NCBI GenBank assembly: GCA_016933955.1
Contig: JAFGTT010000001.1
Coordinates: forward strand, 1 to 63,371
Direction of reading: 5' to 3'
DNA length: 63,371 bases
Source of the DNA: Candidatus Zixiibacteriota bacterium
Lineage (GTDB): Bacteria > Zixibacteria > MSB-5A5 > GN15 > PGXB01
Part shown: positions 43,723-52,691 of the stretch, in pieces
Layout of the letters: each line of letters opens with the position of its first letter
Numbering within the stretch: position 1 is the stretch's first letter
The notes under the pieces: model-generated
What the model saw: the letters and a program-made list of their open reading frames with translations, nothing else
Databases searched by the model: none
Told to the model about the DNA's origin: nothing
Program-made: the position numbers and the translations under genes

Positions 43723-44226
43723 ATGAAAGAATTGTATGTGCATGAATTCAATTCGGCGATTGGATGGATTTATCTGGGGGCGACCGCAAAAGGCCTGGCG
43801 ATAATCGCTCTTGGAAATAATGGCCAATCGGCTTTTAAAGCCCGGTTAAAAAGAGATTATGATAAGTATGAAATCATTCCCGGCGGTTCGGAGAATTTGA
43901 AGGCGGAAAAACAGATAAGCCTGTATCTGGGCGGCCAACTGAGGAAATTCGATCTGGAGCTTGATTTAAATGGAACGCCCTTTCAGCTAAAGGTCCTTAA
44001 AAGGGTGGCGGCCATTCCCTATGGCAGCCTGGCAACCTATGGCCAGATAGCCGCCGCCATTGGTAATCCGGGGGCGTCAAGGGCGGTTGGTTCGGCCAAT
44101 GCCCGAAACCGATTACCTCTTGTTATTCCCTGTCATCGAGTGGTAGCCTCGAATGGTCCGGGAGGGTACGGTGGGGGATTAGAGCTAAAACGCCGCCTGC
44201 TTGAAATCGAAGGTATTCAAATTTAG
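43723..44226 (+). CDS. ogt: Methylated-DNA--protein-cysteine methyltransferase
   Basis: A 167-aa suicide repair enzyme that removes alkyl groups from O6-guanine. Active-site motif IPCHRVV with C137; the helix-turn-helix region PYGSLATYGQIAAAIGNPGASRAVGSANARN is typical. An N-terminal alpha/beta domain (about 1-80) precedes it, as in Ogt. It lies in an apparent operon with the HAD and M29 genes. Confidence 0.95.
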   Translation: MKELYVHEFNSAIGWIYLGATAKGLAIIALGNNGQSAFKARLKRDYDKYEIIPGGSENLKAEKQISLYLGGQLRKFDLELDLNGTPFQLKVLKRVAAIPYGSLATYGQIAAAIGNPGASRAVGSANARNRLPLVIPCHRVVASNGPGGYGGGLELKRRLLEIEGIQI

Positions 44227-44241
44227 CAGAAGGAGAATATA

Positions 44242-45342
44242 ATGGATAAACGTCTGGAAAGCTTGGCCCGGGTGATGGTACATTACTCGCTGGAATTGAA
44301 AAAAGGCCAGCTGTTTAAAATTTCGGGAGAACCTGTTGCGGCTCCTCTTATCAAGGCGGTTTACCTTGAGGCTCTCAAGACGGGAGCGAATACTTACATT
44401 GATATGCAATTAATTGATCTTGCGGAGGCTTTTTTCAAATTCGGTAGCGACCAGCAGTTGCAATATATTTCGCCCCTGAAAGAACTGGAGATGGAAAAGA
44501 TCGATGCTTATCTTGGAATCTGGGCCACCACCAATACCAAATTCCTAAGCGGTGTTGATCCCAAACGCCAGCAGCTTCATAGTAAAGCCAAGGAACCGCT
44601 GATGAACAGATTTTTCCAGCGGGCTTCCGAGGGGGCACTTCACTGGACCGGAACCCAGTATCCCACTGAAGCCCATGCACAGGATGCCGAAATGTCATTG
44701 ACCGATTATGAGGATTTTGTGTATCGGGCAGGGCATCTGCATGAGGATGATCCGGTAGCATACTGGCGCGAGGTTCAAAAAGAGCAACAACGCCTTGTTG
44801 ATATCCTTAACAATGTGGAAATGATTCATTTGAAAGCCCAGGATACCGATTTGAATGTGAATGTCAAAGGACGCAAGTGGATCAACTGTTGCGGCAAGGA
44901 AAACTTCCCGGACGGGGAAATCTTCACCTCCCCGATTGAAAATGGGGTTGACGGAACAATAAGATATTCTTTCCCGGCTTTTTATGCCGGCCGGGAAGCC
45001 GATGGTGTCAGATTAACTTTCAAGGGTGGTCGGGTGATTGAGGCCAAAGCCACGAAAAATGAGGAATTCCTAACGGCTATGCTGGATACCGATGAAGGAG
45101 CCCGGCGGTTGGGAGAATTCGCTGTCGGCACTAATTATGAGATCACCAAATTTACCCGCAATACTCTCTTTGATGAGAAAATCGGCGGCACCTGTCACCT
45201 TGCGGTCGGGGCGGCCTACCCTGAAACCGGCGGAGTCAATCGCTCCGGCATTCACTGGGATATGGTCTGCGATCTGAAAAACGGGGGAGAAATTATGGCC
45301 GATGGTAAGGTAATATATAAAGATGGTCGCTTCCTGATTTAG
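44242..45342 (+). CDS. M29 family aminopeptidase (aminopeptidase T-like)
   Basis: A 366-aa metallo-aminopeptidase. The M29 ligand region is readable: FPDGEIFTSP, RLGEFAVGTN, IGGTCHLAVGAAYPETGG and HWDMVCDL, which provide the Glu, Glu, His and Asp metal ligands. AGGAG lies about 7 nt before the ATG. Last gene of the operon; a strong bidirectional terminator follows. Confidence 0.93.
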   Translation: MDKRLESLARVMVHYSLELKKGQLFKISGEPVAAPLIKAVYLEALKTGANTYIDMQLIDLAEAFFKFGSDQQLQYISPLKELEMEKIDAYLGIWATTNTKFLSGVDPKRQQLHSKAKEPLMNRFFQRASEGALHWTGTQYPTEAHAQDAEMSLTDYEDFVYRAGHLHEDDPVAYWREVQKEQQRLVDILNNVEMIHLKAQDTDLNVNVKGRKWINCCGKENFPDGEIFTSPIENGVDGTIRYSFPAFYAGREADGVRLTFKGGRVIEAKATKNEEFLTAMLDTDEGARRLGEFAVGTNYEITKFTRNTLFDEKIGGTCHLAVGAAYPETGGVNRSGIHWDMVCDLKNGGEIMADGKVIYKDGRFLI

Positions 45343-45360
45343 GCATTAATACCAGGATAA

Positions 45361-45396
45361 AAAATAAGCCCCGCTACTTTAGTGGGGCTTATTTTT
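45361..45396. terminator. Bidirectional terminator between M29 gene and dockerin subtilase
   Basis: Long stem AATAAGCCCC.CTA / TAG.GGGGCTTATT spanning about 45363-45394, flanked by A-run and T-run. Confidence 0.88.
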
Positions 45397-45408
45397 ATTT
45401 TGCCGGAA

Positions 45409-47775
45409 TTATTCGGCCGGGGGTGGTCCGCCCCGGTAAAGGTAGGCTATCAAATAAGTGGCGTCGAGGATGTTAATACCGCCGCTTGAATCGGCATCTC
45501 CGGCCCGAATCGTTAGAGGTGCCGGTCCGCCCCGGTACAGGTAATTAACGATATAAGTGACATCGAGAATATTAATGCCTCCGGAATTGTCGGCATCTCC
45601 GCGCATGGTCGATTGAACAACCAACTGACCCGCATTTACGGCCGGAGTGTAATTTATTCTGGAATTCGATATATCCAATTCATAACCGTTGATCTCAATG
45701 GCATTCACACCGGCATAATCACCGGCTTCGGCTGTACCCCCGACAGCGAAAAACAACCGGGCGATTTCACCTGTTCCGGGCTGTAATTCTCCGGTCCCGC
45801 CGCCATTGTCGGCAATCAGTTCATACACTAATTGATGGGCATCATTATCCCGATACAATTCATTTGTCGCCTCGAAATCAATAGTTCTGGTTCCGGCGGA
45901 TATCGAATCAAGGATGACTTCCATCGAGGCCGGATATTTCACGGGAAGAACAATCCGATTCAATTCCTGGGAATTGGTCAAGTTAACCGACATTATGGCC
46001 GTTTCTCCGGCAAAACCTGCGGTTTCCGCAAATGTCAGGGTGTCGGCAAGAACCACGATCAGATCTTTTTTGAGGCGGGTCAGGGCTCCTTCCGATGATT
46101 CAATAACCAGGGTGACATCATATGAACCGGGGGTAGAATAAGTGTGGGATGGATTCTGAATTTCCGAGGAATCGCCATCACCGAAATGCCATTTCCATGA
46201 TGTTGCCGGAGGAGTTGAACTGTCGGTGAAATTGACGGTCAGGTCATCCCACCCGAAAGCGGTATCGATCGTGAAATTGGCTCCCCAGTTGAAAGCATCG
46301 AGAACATTTATCACTCCCCACCCATAGGTATTGTCCGGGCTGGCGGCATTATTGGCGGTTTCCATAAAAGCCGCCCGTACCTGCCAGGGTGTCAAGGTCG
46401 GATTAGCCGATAGAAGCAGGGCGGCCGCTCCGCCGACCAACGGTGTCGAAAGCGAAGTCCCGTTTTTAATGGTGTAAAAATTATTGCCGGCTCCATCGGC
46501 GCAATGGGTGCTGACTCCCATGGCGCATACTTCGGGTTTGGTTCGTCCATCATAGGTCGGGCCTCTTGAAGAAAAGGATGCGATGGATTCGTACTGATCA
46601 ACCGCCCCGCAGGCAAGAATATCGAAAGCATCAGCCGGAGCGGAGAGAGTCCCGGCCGAGGGTCCCTCGTTGCCGGCCGAATTACAGATGATAATTCCCA
46701 GCCCGGCGGCAGTATTGGCCGCTACGGTGGTCACGGCCGTATTGCCATCGAAATCTTCATAGCTGTACCATTCGGAGTATCCCAGTGAAGTGGAAATCAC
46801 ATCGGCTCCGAGCGAGTCGGCCCATTCCATACCGGCCACCCAGTTGTATTCCTCGACAATGGTCTCACTTCGAACATCTTCAGTTTTGGCCAGCAGAAAA
46901 GAAGCATCATAAGCCGGTCCGATGACATAACCGGGGGCATAACCGCCCAGAGTGGACCAGCAATAGGTGCCGTGATTGTGTTGCGAAGCATTATCCTCGG
47001 TTTCATTCTGGGTTTCGCTGTCATCAAAGATAAAATCGTACTCGGCCAGAACCCGGTTATCAGCGAACGCAGAATCAAAGGCATTATGAGATTTACGATA
47101 GCCGGTATCCAGCATGGCCACCACGACCCCGGAGCCATTGTATCCGAGATTATGCATGGCCGGGACATTTATCATCTGAACCTGGTTGTAAGACGTGCCA
47201 TAATCGAGAGCGTCAGTATCGGTTGGAGATATTTTCAGGTCTTCGGGCGGGACAGGAGATTCTTCCATTTCAGACGGAGCGGGACTGATATACTGCGCCA
47301 CCGGAACGATCTTGTTAACAAAGGAAAATTCCGGTATTAAATTGATTTTTTCGCGATCGATTTCAAAGGCGGCCGCATTCAGCCAGCGTGACGCCCGAAG
47401 CATACGGCCCCCGATATCGGTGATGCGATCAATATAGTCTTGAACCACCGGCAAATCGGCGAAAACAACTTCATTAAGGCCCATTTTGGCCCGTCTTTGT
47501 GCGGCTTTATCATTTATTTCGATTTTACGCGCGGCCCGGTCAAAATCCTGTGAGTTAAAGACGCCTTTATCATTATAAAAGACCCAGATTTTTACCTTTT
47601 CCCCGGTTTGATTGTTTAGATATTCGCGAGCTTTCTCAGAAAGCATGGTATTCGGTTTTTCCAGAACAATTGGATCTTGCTTTAAAATATCAGGACCGGC
47701 GCTGATGCCTGCTGAAGGTATTAATGATAACAATAGCAACAGCTTGGAAATCTTAATTGCAATAATGTTTCGCAT
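45409..47775 (-). CDS. Secreted S8 protease with PKD, cohesin-like and tandem dockerin domains
   Basis: A 788-aa exported protease. Signal peptide about 1-26; propeptide-like part about 40-165. Catalytic residues D223 (AMLDTGYRKSH), H268 (HNHGTYC), S441 (NGTSLSTPLVGG), with N369 (NSAGNEG). A PKD domain lies about 505-580 (WKWHFGDGDSSEIQNPSHTYS). A cohesin-like beta-sandwich follows at about 585-715 (LTFAETAGFAGETAIMSVNL, GTGEIARLFFAV). Two dockerin repeats (about 722-785) carry GDADNSGGINILDVTYIVNY and GDADSSGGINILDATYLIAY. A promoter candidate lies at 47829-47856. Having a cohesin-like and a dockerin module in one chain is notable. Confidence 0.9.
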   Translation of the reverse strand: MRNIIAIKISKLLLLLSLIPSAGISAGPDILKQDPIVLEKPNTMLSEKAREYLNNQTGEKVKIWVFYNDKGVFNSQDFDRAARKIEINDKAAQRRAKMGLNEVVFADLPVVQDYIDRITDIGGRMLRASRWLNAAAFEIDREKINLIPEFSFVNKIVPVAQYISPAPSEMEESPVPPEDLKISPTDTDALDYGTSYNQVQMINVPAMHNLGYNGSGVVVAMLDTGYRKSHNAFDSAFADNRVLAEYDFIFDDSETQNETEDNASQHNHGTYCWSTLGGYAPGYVIGPAYDASFLLAKTEDVRSETIVEEYNWVAGMEWADSLGADVISTSLGYSEWYSYEDFDGNTAVTTVAANTAAGLGIIICNSAGNEGPSAGTLSAPADAFDILACGAVDQYESIASFSSRGPTYDGRTKPEVCAMGVSTHCADGAGNNFYTIKNGTSLSTPLVGGAAALLLSANPTLTPWQVRAAFMETANNAASPDNTYGWGVINVLDAFNWGANFTIDTAFGWDDLTVNFTDSSTPPATSWKWHFGDGDSSEIQNPSHTYSTPGSYDVTLVIESSEGALTRLKKDLIVVLADTLTFAETAGFAGETAIMSVNLTNSQELNRIVLPVKYPASMEVILDSISAGTRTIDFEATNELYRDNDAHQLVYELIADNGGGTGELQPGTGEIARLFFAVGGTAEAGDYAGVNAIEINGYELDISNSRINYTPAVNAGQLVVQSTMRGDADNSGGINILDVTYIVNYLYRGGPAPLTIRAGDADSSGGINILDATYLIAYLYRGGPPPAE

Positions 47776-47828
47776 CCAAATTCCTTTCCATGGTCGGTGA
47801 AAAAGGAGGTAACTGACTTATATAGAAC

Positions 47829-47856
47829 AATTTACATTATTATCCGCGTTTGTCAA
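47829..47856 (-). promoter_or_regulatory. Candidate promoter for the dockerin subtilase gene
   Basis: On the minus strand TTGACA (47856-47851), 16-bp spacer, TAAATT (47834-47829), about 54 bp before the ATG at 47775. The rest of the 47776-48083 gap shows no gene. Confidence 0.4.
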
Positions 47857-48083
47857 CCACTTGTTGGCGAATCTCTATTTCTATAGGCAATCCCCAATAC
47901 TTTATCAATAGATAACAGTCAATTCCAAATGCGGGTTCCCTTGTCTTATGTTCTTTTTCCATCAGATAACTCATTATCGGCCAATCGACTGAATAAATAC
48001 ACCAGTCCCGGAGTAAATTTTTCCGCGAAAGGCATTATTTATGCAAAAGCTTTCGGTCAAAGATTCAAGAGAGAGTGAATATT

Positions 48084-48593
48084 ATGAAAAAGATATTTGG
48101 ACATCGGGGAATAACGATTCTGGAACTGCTGAGTACAGTTGTTATTATTGGCATAGTCGCGGCCATGGCCGTTCCTCAATTCGATAAAAGTATTAAGCGA
48201 ATTCAGTTTCGCGGCAAGGCCAAAGATGTTGTTTCTTACCTTCGACTGGCCCGGTCAATGGCCATTTCGGAGAAAAATCCGTATGGGTTATATTTTGATT
48301 CAGACGCCAAGACCGTCAGTATATTTAGGGATATCGCCAATCTTACTGCTGAAACTTATGATGCGGGTGGGGATTCTGTTATTCAGGTTGATACTCTTCC
48401 GGTCAATTTCACTTATCTGGCAACGACTTTTGCCAACTCATCAATCGTTTTTCGGCCCAATGGCTCGGCTTCAGGTTCGGGAAATATCGATATCCAGTCT
48501 CAGTGTGACGCCGACAATGTCTATAACTCCGGTCAAATCAGCGTCTTAGCCGCAACCGGCAAATCCCGGTTGGAGTATATCAATAATTATTAG
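48084..48593 (+). CDS. Type IV pilin-like/pseudopilin protein (GspH/FimT type)
   Basis: A 169-aa protein with a class III prepilin leader: MKKIFGHRG, then ITILELLSTVVIIGIVAAMAVPQ. Cleavage after Gly9 leaves Ile rather than Phe at +1, with the conserved Glu at +5. The rest resembles GspH/FimT minor pilins (SYLRLARSMAISEKNPYGLYF...ISVLAATGKSRLEY). ATG 48084 is chosen over GTG 48075, since AGAGAG precedes it. It is followed by a terminator and, 242 bp later, by pilMNOPQ. Confidence 0.9.
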   Translation: MKKIFGHRGITILELLSTVVIIGIVAAMAVPQFDKSIKRIQFRGKAKDVVSYLRLARSMAISEKNPYGLYFDSDAKTVSIFRDIANLTAETYDAGGDSVIQVDTLPVNFTYLATTFANSSIVFRPNGSASGSGNIDIQSQCDADNVYNSGQISVLAATGKSRLEYINNY

Positions 48594-48623
48594 CCAACTC
48601 CCTCTTTCTCATCCTCCGGTAAG

Positions 48624-48650
48624 CCCCTTCGCTTCGGCGTAGGGGTTTTT
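48624..48650 (+). terminator. Terminator after the pseudopilin gene
   Basis: CCCCT-T-CGC / GCG-T-AGGGG hairpin with a TTCG loop, then a 6-T run. A second stem GGGGTTG/CAACCCC lies at 48718-48734. Confidence 0.8.
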
Positions 48651-48834
48651 TATTATAAAGAAAGACATTAATTTGTCATGCCAATCATCCGATAAGATTT
48701 ACAAGATATTAAAAAACGGGGTTGGGACAACCCCATGCTTTTAAAAAATGAGGTCGTGGTTGAGGTTAATTTTGAGTGGTATTTGACGATAAGATACTAA
48801 GATGAACCAAAAGAGATATTTATAAGAGACGCTT

Positions 48835-49887
48835 ATGTTATTTTCACGAGGCAGCAAAAGCACGGTTGGACTCGATGTCGGTGCCAATTCCATCAAGCTT
48901 GTCAAGCTGGAGAGGAACAAGGATAGTCACTCGGTCACGGCTCTGGGAATTCGCGAACTTCCTCCGGAGGCGATTGTATCCGATGAGATTAAGGACCGCG
49001 AAGCCGTCATCTACAATATCCAATCTTTGATAGACGAAATCGATCCCAAAATCAAAAATGTGGTCGTTTCCATATCCGGGTATGGAGTCATCACCGATAA
49101 ATTCGTGATTGACAAGAAATCCGGTTCGGAAATGGAACAAGCCATTTTGTTTGAAGCCGAGCAGCGATCACCTTTTGATGTTGAAGACGTATCTCTGGAT
49201 CATCATATAATCCGGGTCGATGAGGAAACCAAAAAATCCGAGGTTCTTCTGGTCGCCGCCCGGAACGAGTTTTTGAATTCTTATATAGAATTGATTCTTG
49301 ATGCCGGCCTCCAACCGGTCGTTGTCGATGTCGATGCTTTTGCGATTCTCAATGCCTACGCGTTCAATTACGAAATTGATCCGACCCGGACCACGGTCCT
49401 GGTTAACATGGGCTACGATGTTACCAACGTCTTATATCTCTACGAAGGTTTGTATCATTCCACCAGGGATATTTCCGCCGGAACCCGTGAAATTTACAAC
49501 GCCATCCAGAAGGAATTCCGATTGAATGCGGAATTGGCCACCAAGGCTATCAAGGGCGAAATGAAAGATTCCATTGATCAGGATATGCTCAAGGCAACCA
49601 TCGTTTCCTCGACCGATGAATTGCTTTCGGGACTGGAACTGGCTTTCTCGTATTTTAAAACCCAAGCCAAGCTGGAAAAGATCGACTGGATGGTTCTTTC
49701 CGGAGGAGGAGCGCTGGTTCCATACCTGCCGGAATATCTCCAGTCCAAGCTCAATATCCCGTTGGAAATTCTCAATCCGCTGCGGAATATAGACTATGAT
49801 CCGGAAATGTTCCAGTATCTGGAACCGGAGAAAATCGCCCCGCTGCTGACAGTGCCTATCGGATTAGCGATGAGAAAGGTAAGGTAA
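48835..49887 (+). CDS. pilM: Type IV pilus assembly ATPase-fold protein PilM
   Basis: A 350-aa actin/FtsA-fold protein of the inner-membrane pilus platform. Phosphate loop near the start (VGLDVGANSIKLVKL), EAEQRSPFDVEDV, a second nucleotide-site segment VLVNMGYDVTNVL, and GGGALVPYLPEYL near the end. It binds the cytoplasmic tail of PilN. First gene of pilMNOPQ, whose members are separated by 4 to 16 bp. Confidence 0.95.
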   Translation: MLFSRGSKSTVGLDVGANSIKLVKLERNKDSHSVTALGIRELPPEAIVSDEIKDREAVIYNIQSLIDEIDPKIKNVVVSISGYGVITDKFVIDKKSGSEMEQAILFEAEQRSPFDVEDVSLDHHIIRVDEETKKSEVLLVAARNEFLNSYIELILDAGLQPVVVDVDAFAILNAYAFNYEIDPTRTTVLVNMGYDVTNVLYLYEGLYHSTRDISAGTREIYNAIQKEFRLNAELATKAIKGEMKDSIDQDMLKATIVSSTDELLSGLELAFSYFKTQAKLEKIDWMVLSGGGALVPYLPEYLQSKLNIPLEILNPLRNIDYDPEMFQYLEPEKIAPLLTVPIGLAMRKVR

Positions 49888-49891
49888 GACC

Positions 49892-50578
49892 ATGGCGATG
49901 ATAAATATAAACCTTTTGCCCAAACAGTATATGAAGCGGTCCGGGGGCTTCTCCCTGGGCAAACAGGGTATCTATGCAGTCATCGCGGCCGCGGGCGTTA
50001 TACTGATGTTTGGGGCAATTACCGGCTGGCAGTTATACAAAATCAACGAGTTGAATGGACAGATGGCGATTGCCAGAGCCCGTACCCTTCAACTTGAAAA
50101 GGATATCAAACTGGTCGATGCTTTGATGGATATCAAAGCCAAGATTACCGATCGCCTGGAAGCCGTCGAGCGTCTGGACCGGCATCGCAGCGCCTGGGTC
50201 AGAATTCTGGAAGATCTTTCATCCGATGTTCCCGATTTTGTCTGGCTTTCGAAATTTAACGAAGCCAAGAAACAGGCTCCGGTCAAGAAGGACAAGAATG
50301 ACACTACTTCCGTGCAACCCGCAACAAATCTCGCGGTCATACCGGCCGAGATCGAGGGTTTCACTTTTACTCTTAATGCTCTGGCCTCATTTATGATCAA
50401 ACTGATGAGATCGGATTATTTCGATGAGGTCGATCTGGTAAACACCGAAGAGATCGTTTTCGGCAAACAAAAGGCCTATAATTTTAAATTAAGCTGCAAT
50501 GTGCATTATTTATCCGATGAAGAACTGGAAAAACTCGCTGTCCAGCAGGCCGCCGGTTCCGAATCGAAAATAAACTAG
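49892..50578 (+). CDS. pilN: Type IV pilus inner-membrane protein PilN
   Basis: A 228-aa bitopic protein with the hallmark PilM-binding N terminus ININLLPKQ, one membrane segment (about 27-47), a coiled coil (about 50-95) and a periplasmic ferredoxin-like domain. Residues about 125-150 are a Lys/Asp/Thr-rich insertion. It lies 4 bp after pilM. Confidence 0.92.
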   Translation: MAMININLLPKQYMKRSGGFSLGKQGIYAVIAAAGVILMFGAITGWQLYKINELNGQMAIARARTLQLEKDIKLVDALMDIKAKITDRLEAVERLDRHRSAWVRILEDLSSDVPDFVWLSKFNEAKKQAPVKKDKNDTTSVQPATNLAVIPAEIEGFTFTLNALASFMIKLMRSDYFDEVDLVNTEEIVFGKQKAYNFKLSCNVHYLSDEELEKLAVQQAAGSESKIN

Positions 50579-50587
50579 CGAGGCACC

Positions 50588-51205
50588 ATGGATTTCAGAG
50601 ATCCCAAAAATCAAAAAATAATGATGGGTGTGGCAGCCTTCCTAATTGTTGCCTATTTCTGGTACTCTAAACTGTACACCGGTTATGATGAGCGATTGAC
50701 CAAAATGAATCAGGAATATTCGACTATGATTACGAATTTGAAGAACGTCGAAATGAAATCGAAATCCCTGGATGCGCTCACTCTGGAATATGAAGACCTT
50801 CTGGCCCGCTACCGGGAAATCGAAATGCTGCTGCCCGAAGTCAGGCAGATTCCATCATTTTTGGTTCAACTTCACACCGCGTCATCTTTGACCGGAACCA
50901 AAATCGTGAAGATTGAACCTTTGCCGATCAAACCGGAAAACTTTTATAATGTGGCCGGATTTGAAATCGAAATGACCGGAACCTACCATAATTTCGGAAA
51001 ATTTATTGGTTATGTGGCCAATTTCCCCTTCATCGCCAATTTATCAGAAGTTGAGTTGACAACGACTTCGATTGCCAACACGGCCGGTTCGGCCTCGGAA
51101 AGCGAAGACTCCGGAATCAATCAAAAGACAACCATGAACGTGAAATTTGTCCTCTCCACCTATTTTGTAAGGGCTGAGGAGAGATTACAGGAACTGGTTC
51201 TGTAG
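50588..51205 (+). CDS. pilO: Type IV pilus inner-membrane protein PilO
   Basis: A 205-aa bitopic protein: membrane segment about 11-27 (MMGVAAFLIVAYFWYSKLY), coiled coil about 32-80, then a periplasmic ferredoxin-like fold with LLPEVRQIPSFLVQLHTAS and the typical TYHNFGKFIGYVANFPFIANLSEVEL. It partners PilN. Confidence 0.93.
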   Translation: MDFRDPKNQKIMMGVAAFLIVAYFWYSKLYTGYDERLTKMNQEYSTMITNLKNVEMKSKSLDALTLEYEDLLARYREIEMLLPEVRQIPSFLVQLHTASSLTGTKIVKIEPLPIKPENFYNVAGFEIEMTGTYHNFGKFIGYVANFPFIANLSEVELTTTSIANTAGSASESEDSGINQKTTMNVKFVLSTYFVRAEERLQELVL

Positions 51206-51224
51206 AGGCGGGAGGAAATTGAAG

Positions 51225-52676
51225 ATGAAATATATTATCAGCATGATATGTTTAATGTTACTGGCGGTGCCGGTCGTTATGGCCGATGCCGATGTGGATG
51301 AACTGCAATTGTTCTGGAAAAATGGTGAAATGGTCCTCAAGATCAACGCTGCCGGTTCATACCAGTTCTCTCATCAGATTGAGGAAGCCAAAGACGGTAA
51401 GAATTTCCGTATAATTGTGGATATCTTTCCTGCCATCCACATGCTGGGTCAGAAAGCATTTCATGAATTACCGGCTTCAATTGTTCAATCGATTCGAACC
51501 AGTCAATATTCCATAGAACCGACAAAAACGGTCAGAGTTGTAATGGATTTGGACAGGGAATCCGTGTATAGAATTGAAAAAGCGGGTAATTCTGTATTTG
51601 TTTATATTCCCGAAAATGAAATTTCCAGCTTTCCGGCCTGGTCCAGCAATGGCCAGACTCATATTACACCGGGTCAACCAGAAGTTCGCCCGGAACCCGA
51701 ACCGGTCCGAGCCGAAAAATCGGTTCCGGCACTTCAAAAAAGTCCGGCTCCGGTCAATTTACCGGATAATCAGACACAAGAAATAGAGACAACCGAAGTG
51801 GCCTCATGGGAGCCGGAAACGACTTATTATCAGGCCCGGCAATCGAATTTGATGGATCGGGAAATGAGTCGGCCGAGCCCGTCAGCGACAACAATTCCTG
51901 ATGAATTGCCTTTGTTGGCGGTTTCCGATGAACCGGAAGCAAACCCGAAAACGGCTCAGCCGGAACCGGTTAAAGACGAGCCAGTTCAAAAAAAGAAACA
52001 GCCGTCCCCCAAACCGGTTGATCGCGACAGCGTGGAAAAAAGCCCGGTTGCCAAAGACAAAACGGTCCTTGCCGAGAAACTACAACCAAAAGATAATCCT
52101 CCTGCACCAGCTCCAAAAGTGGTGAATAAACCGGCCGAAAAGGAACCGGTTGATACCCCGCAACAGGGGACTCCGGAGGCTAATGTCTCAACCGAGCCGC
52201 CGGCGACTAAACCGCTGGTTCTGAACGACGACGACGAAGCTGTAAGAACCGAACCGACCAGGGAAGAAGTGACCCGGAAACCGACCTCCCGCTTTCGACG
52301 CGAGCCGGCTATTCCGGCCAAGCTCAAAGGGACTATTGTCGCCGAATTTCCCAAGCGGATGGTAATTAAATACACTCCCGGAAATTCTCGTGATCCCTTT
52401 GCCTCATTAATTGACGAAACCAAAAAGACCGATGGGCCGCTATTCAAGAAATTACCGGATGTTGAAACCGCCAAACTGGTGGGTATTCTGGAATCAACCG
52501 ATGGTCAGAACCGGGCCCTGCTTGAAGATATTGATGGTTATGGTTTCATTCTGAAACCCGGTGATAAAGTCAAGAAAGGATATGTCTCCCAAATATACAC
52601 CAATAAAGCTCTCTTTCAACTCTTTGAGTACGGCTGGAGCAGAACGGTGGCGCTTAATCTCGAAGATGGCGAATGA
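51225..52676 (+). CDS. pilP: PilP-type pilus protein with an added N-terminal AMIN domain
   Basis: ATG 51225 has GGAGG 9 nt upstream. The ~483-aa protein has a signal peptide (about 1-21) and an AMIN domain (about 27-130: LQLFWKNGEMVLKINAAGSY, RIIVDIFPAIH, SIRTSQYSIEPTKTVRVVMD). A ~230-aa Pro/Glu/Lys/Thr-rich linker precedes a C-terminal PilP-like beta domain (about 380-483: NSRDPFASLID, VETAKLVGILES, ALLEDIDGYGFILKPGD). No lipobox is seen. AMIN domains are normally at the N terminus of PilQ; here PilQ lacks them. The linker could span the periplasm so that AMIN binds peptidoglycan while PilP contacts the secretin. Confidence 0.85.
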   Translation: MKYIISMICLMLLAVPVVMADADVDELQLFWKNGEMVLKINAAGSYQFSHQIEEAKDGKNFRIIVDIFPAIHMLGQKAFHELPASIVQSIRTSQYSIEPTKTVRVVMDLDRESVYRIEKAGNSVFVYIPENEISSFPAWSSNGQTHITPGQPEVRPEPEPVRAEKSVPALQKSPAPVNLPDNQTQEIETTEVASWEPETTYYQARQSNLMDREMSRPSPSATTIPDELPLLAVSDEPEANPKTAQPEPVKDEPVQKKKQPSPKPVDRDSVEKSPVAKDKTVLAEKLQPKDNPPAPAPKVVNKPAEKEPVDTPQQGTPEANVSTEPPATKPLVLNDDDEAVRTEPTREEVTRKPTSRFRREPAIPAKLKGTIVAEFPKRMVIKYTPGNSRDPFASLIDETKKTDGPLFKKLPDVETAKLVGILESTDGQNRALLEDIDGYGFILKPGDKVKKGYVSQIYTNKALFQLFEYGWSRTVALNLEDGE

Positions 52677-52691
52677 AAGGCAGGTTAGTCG

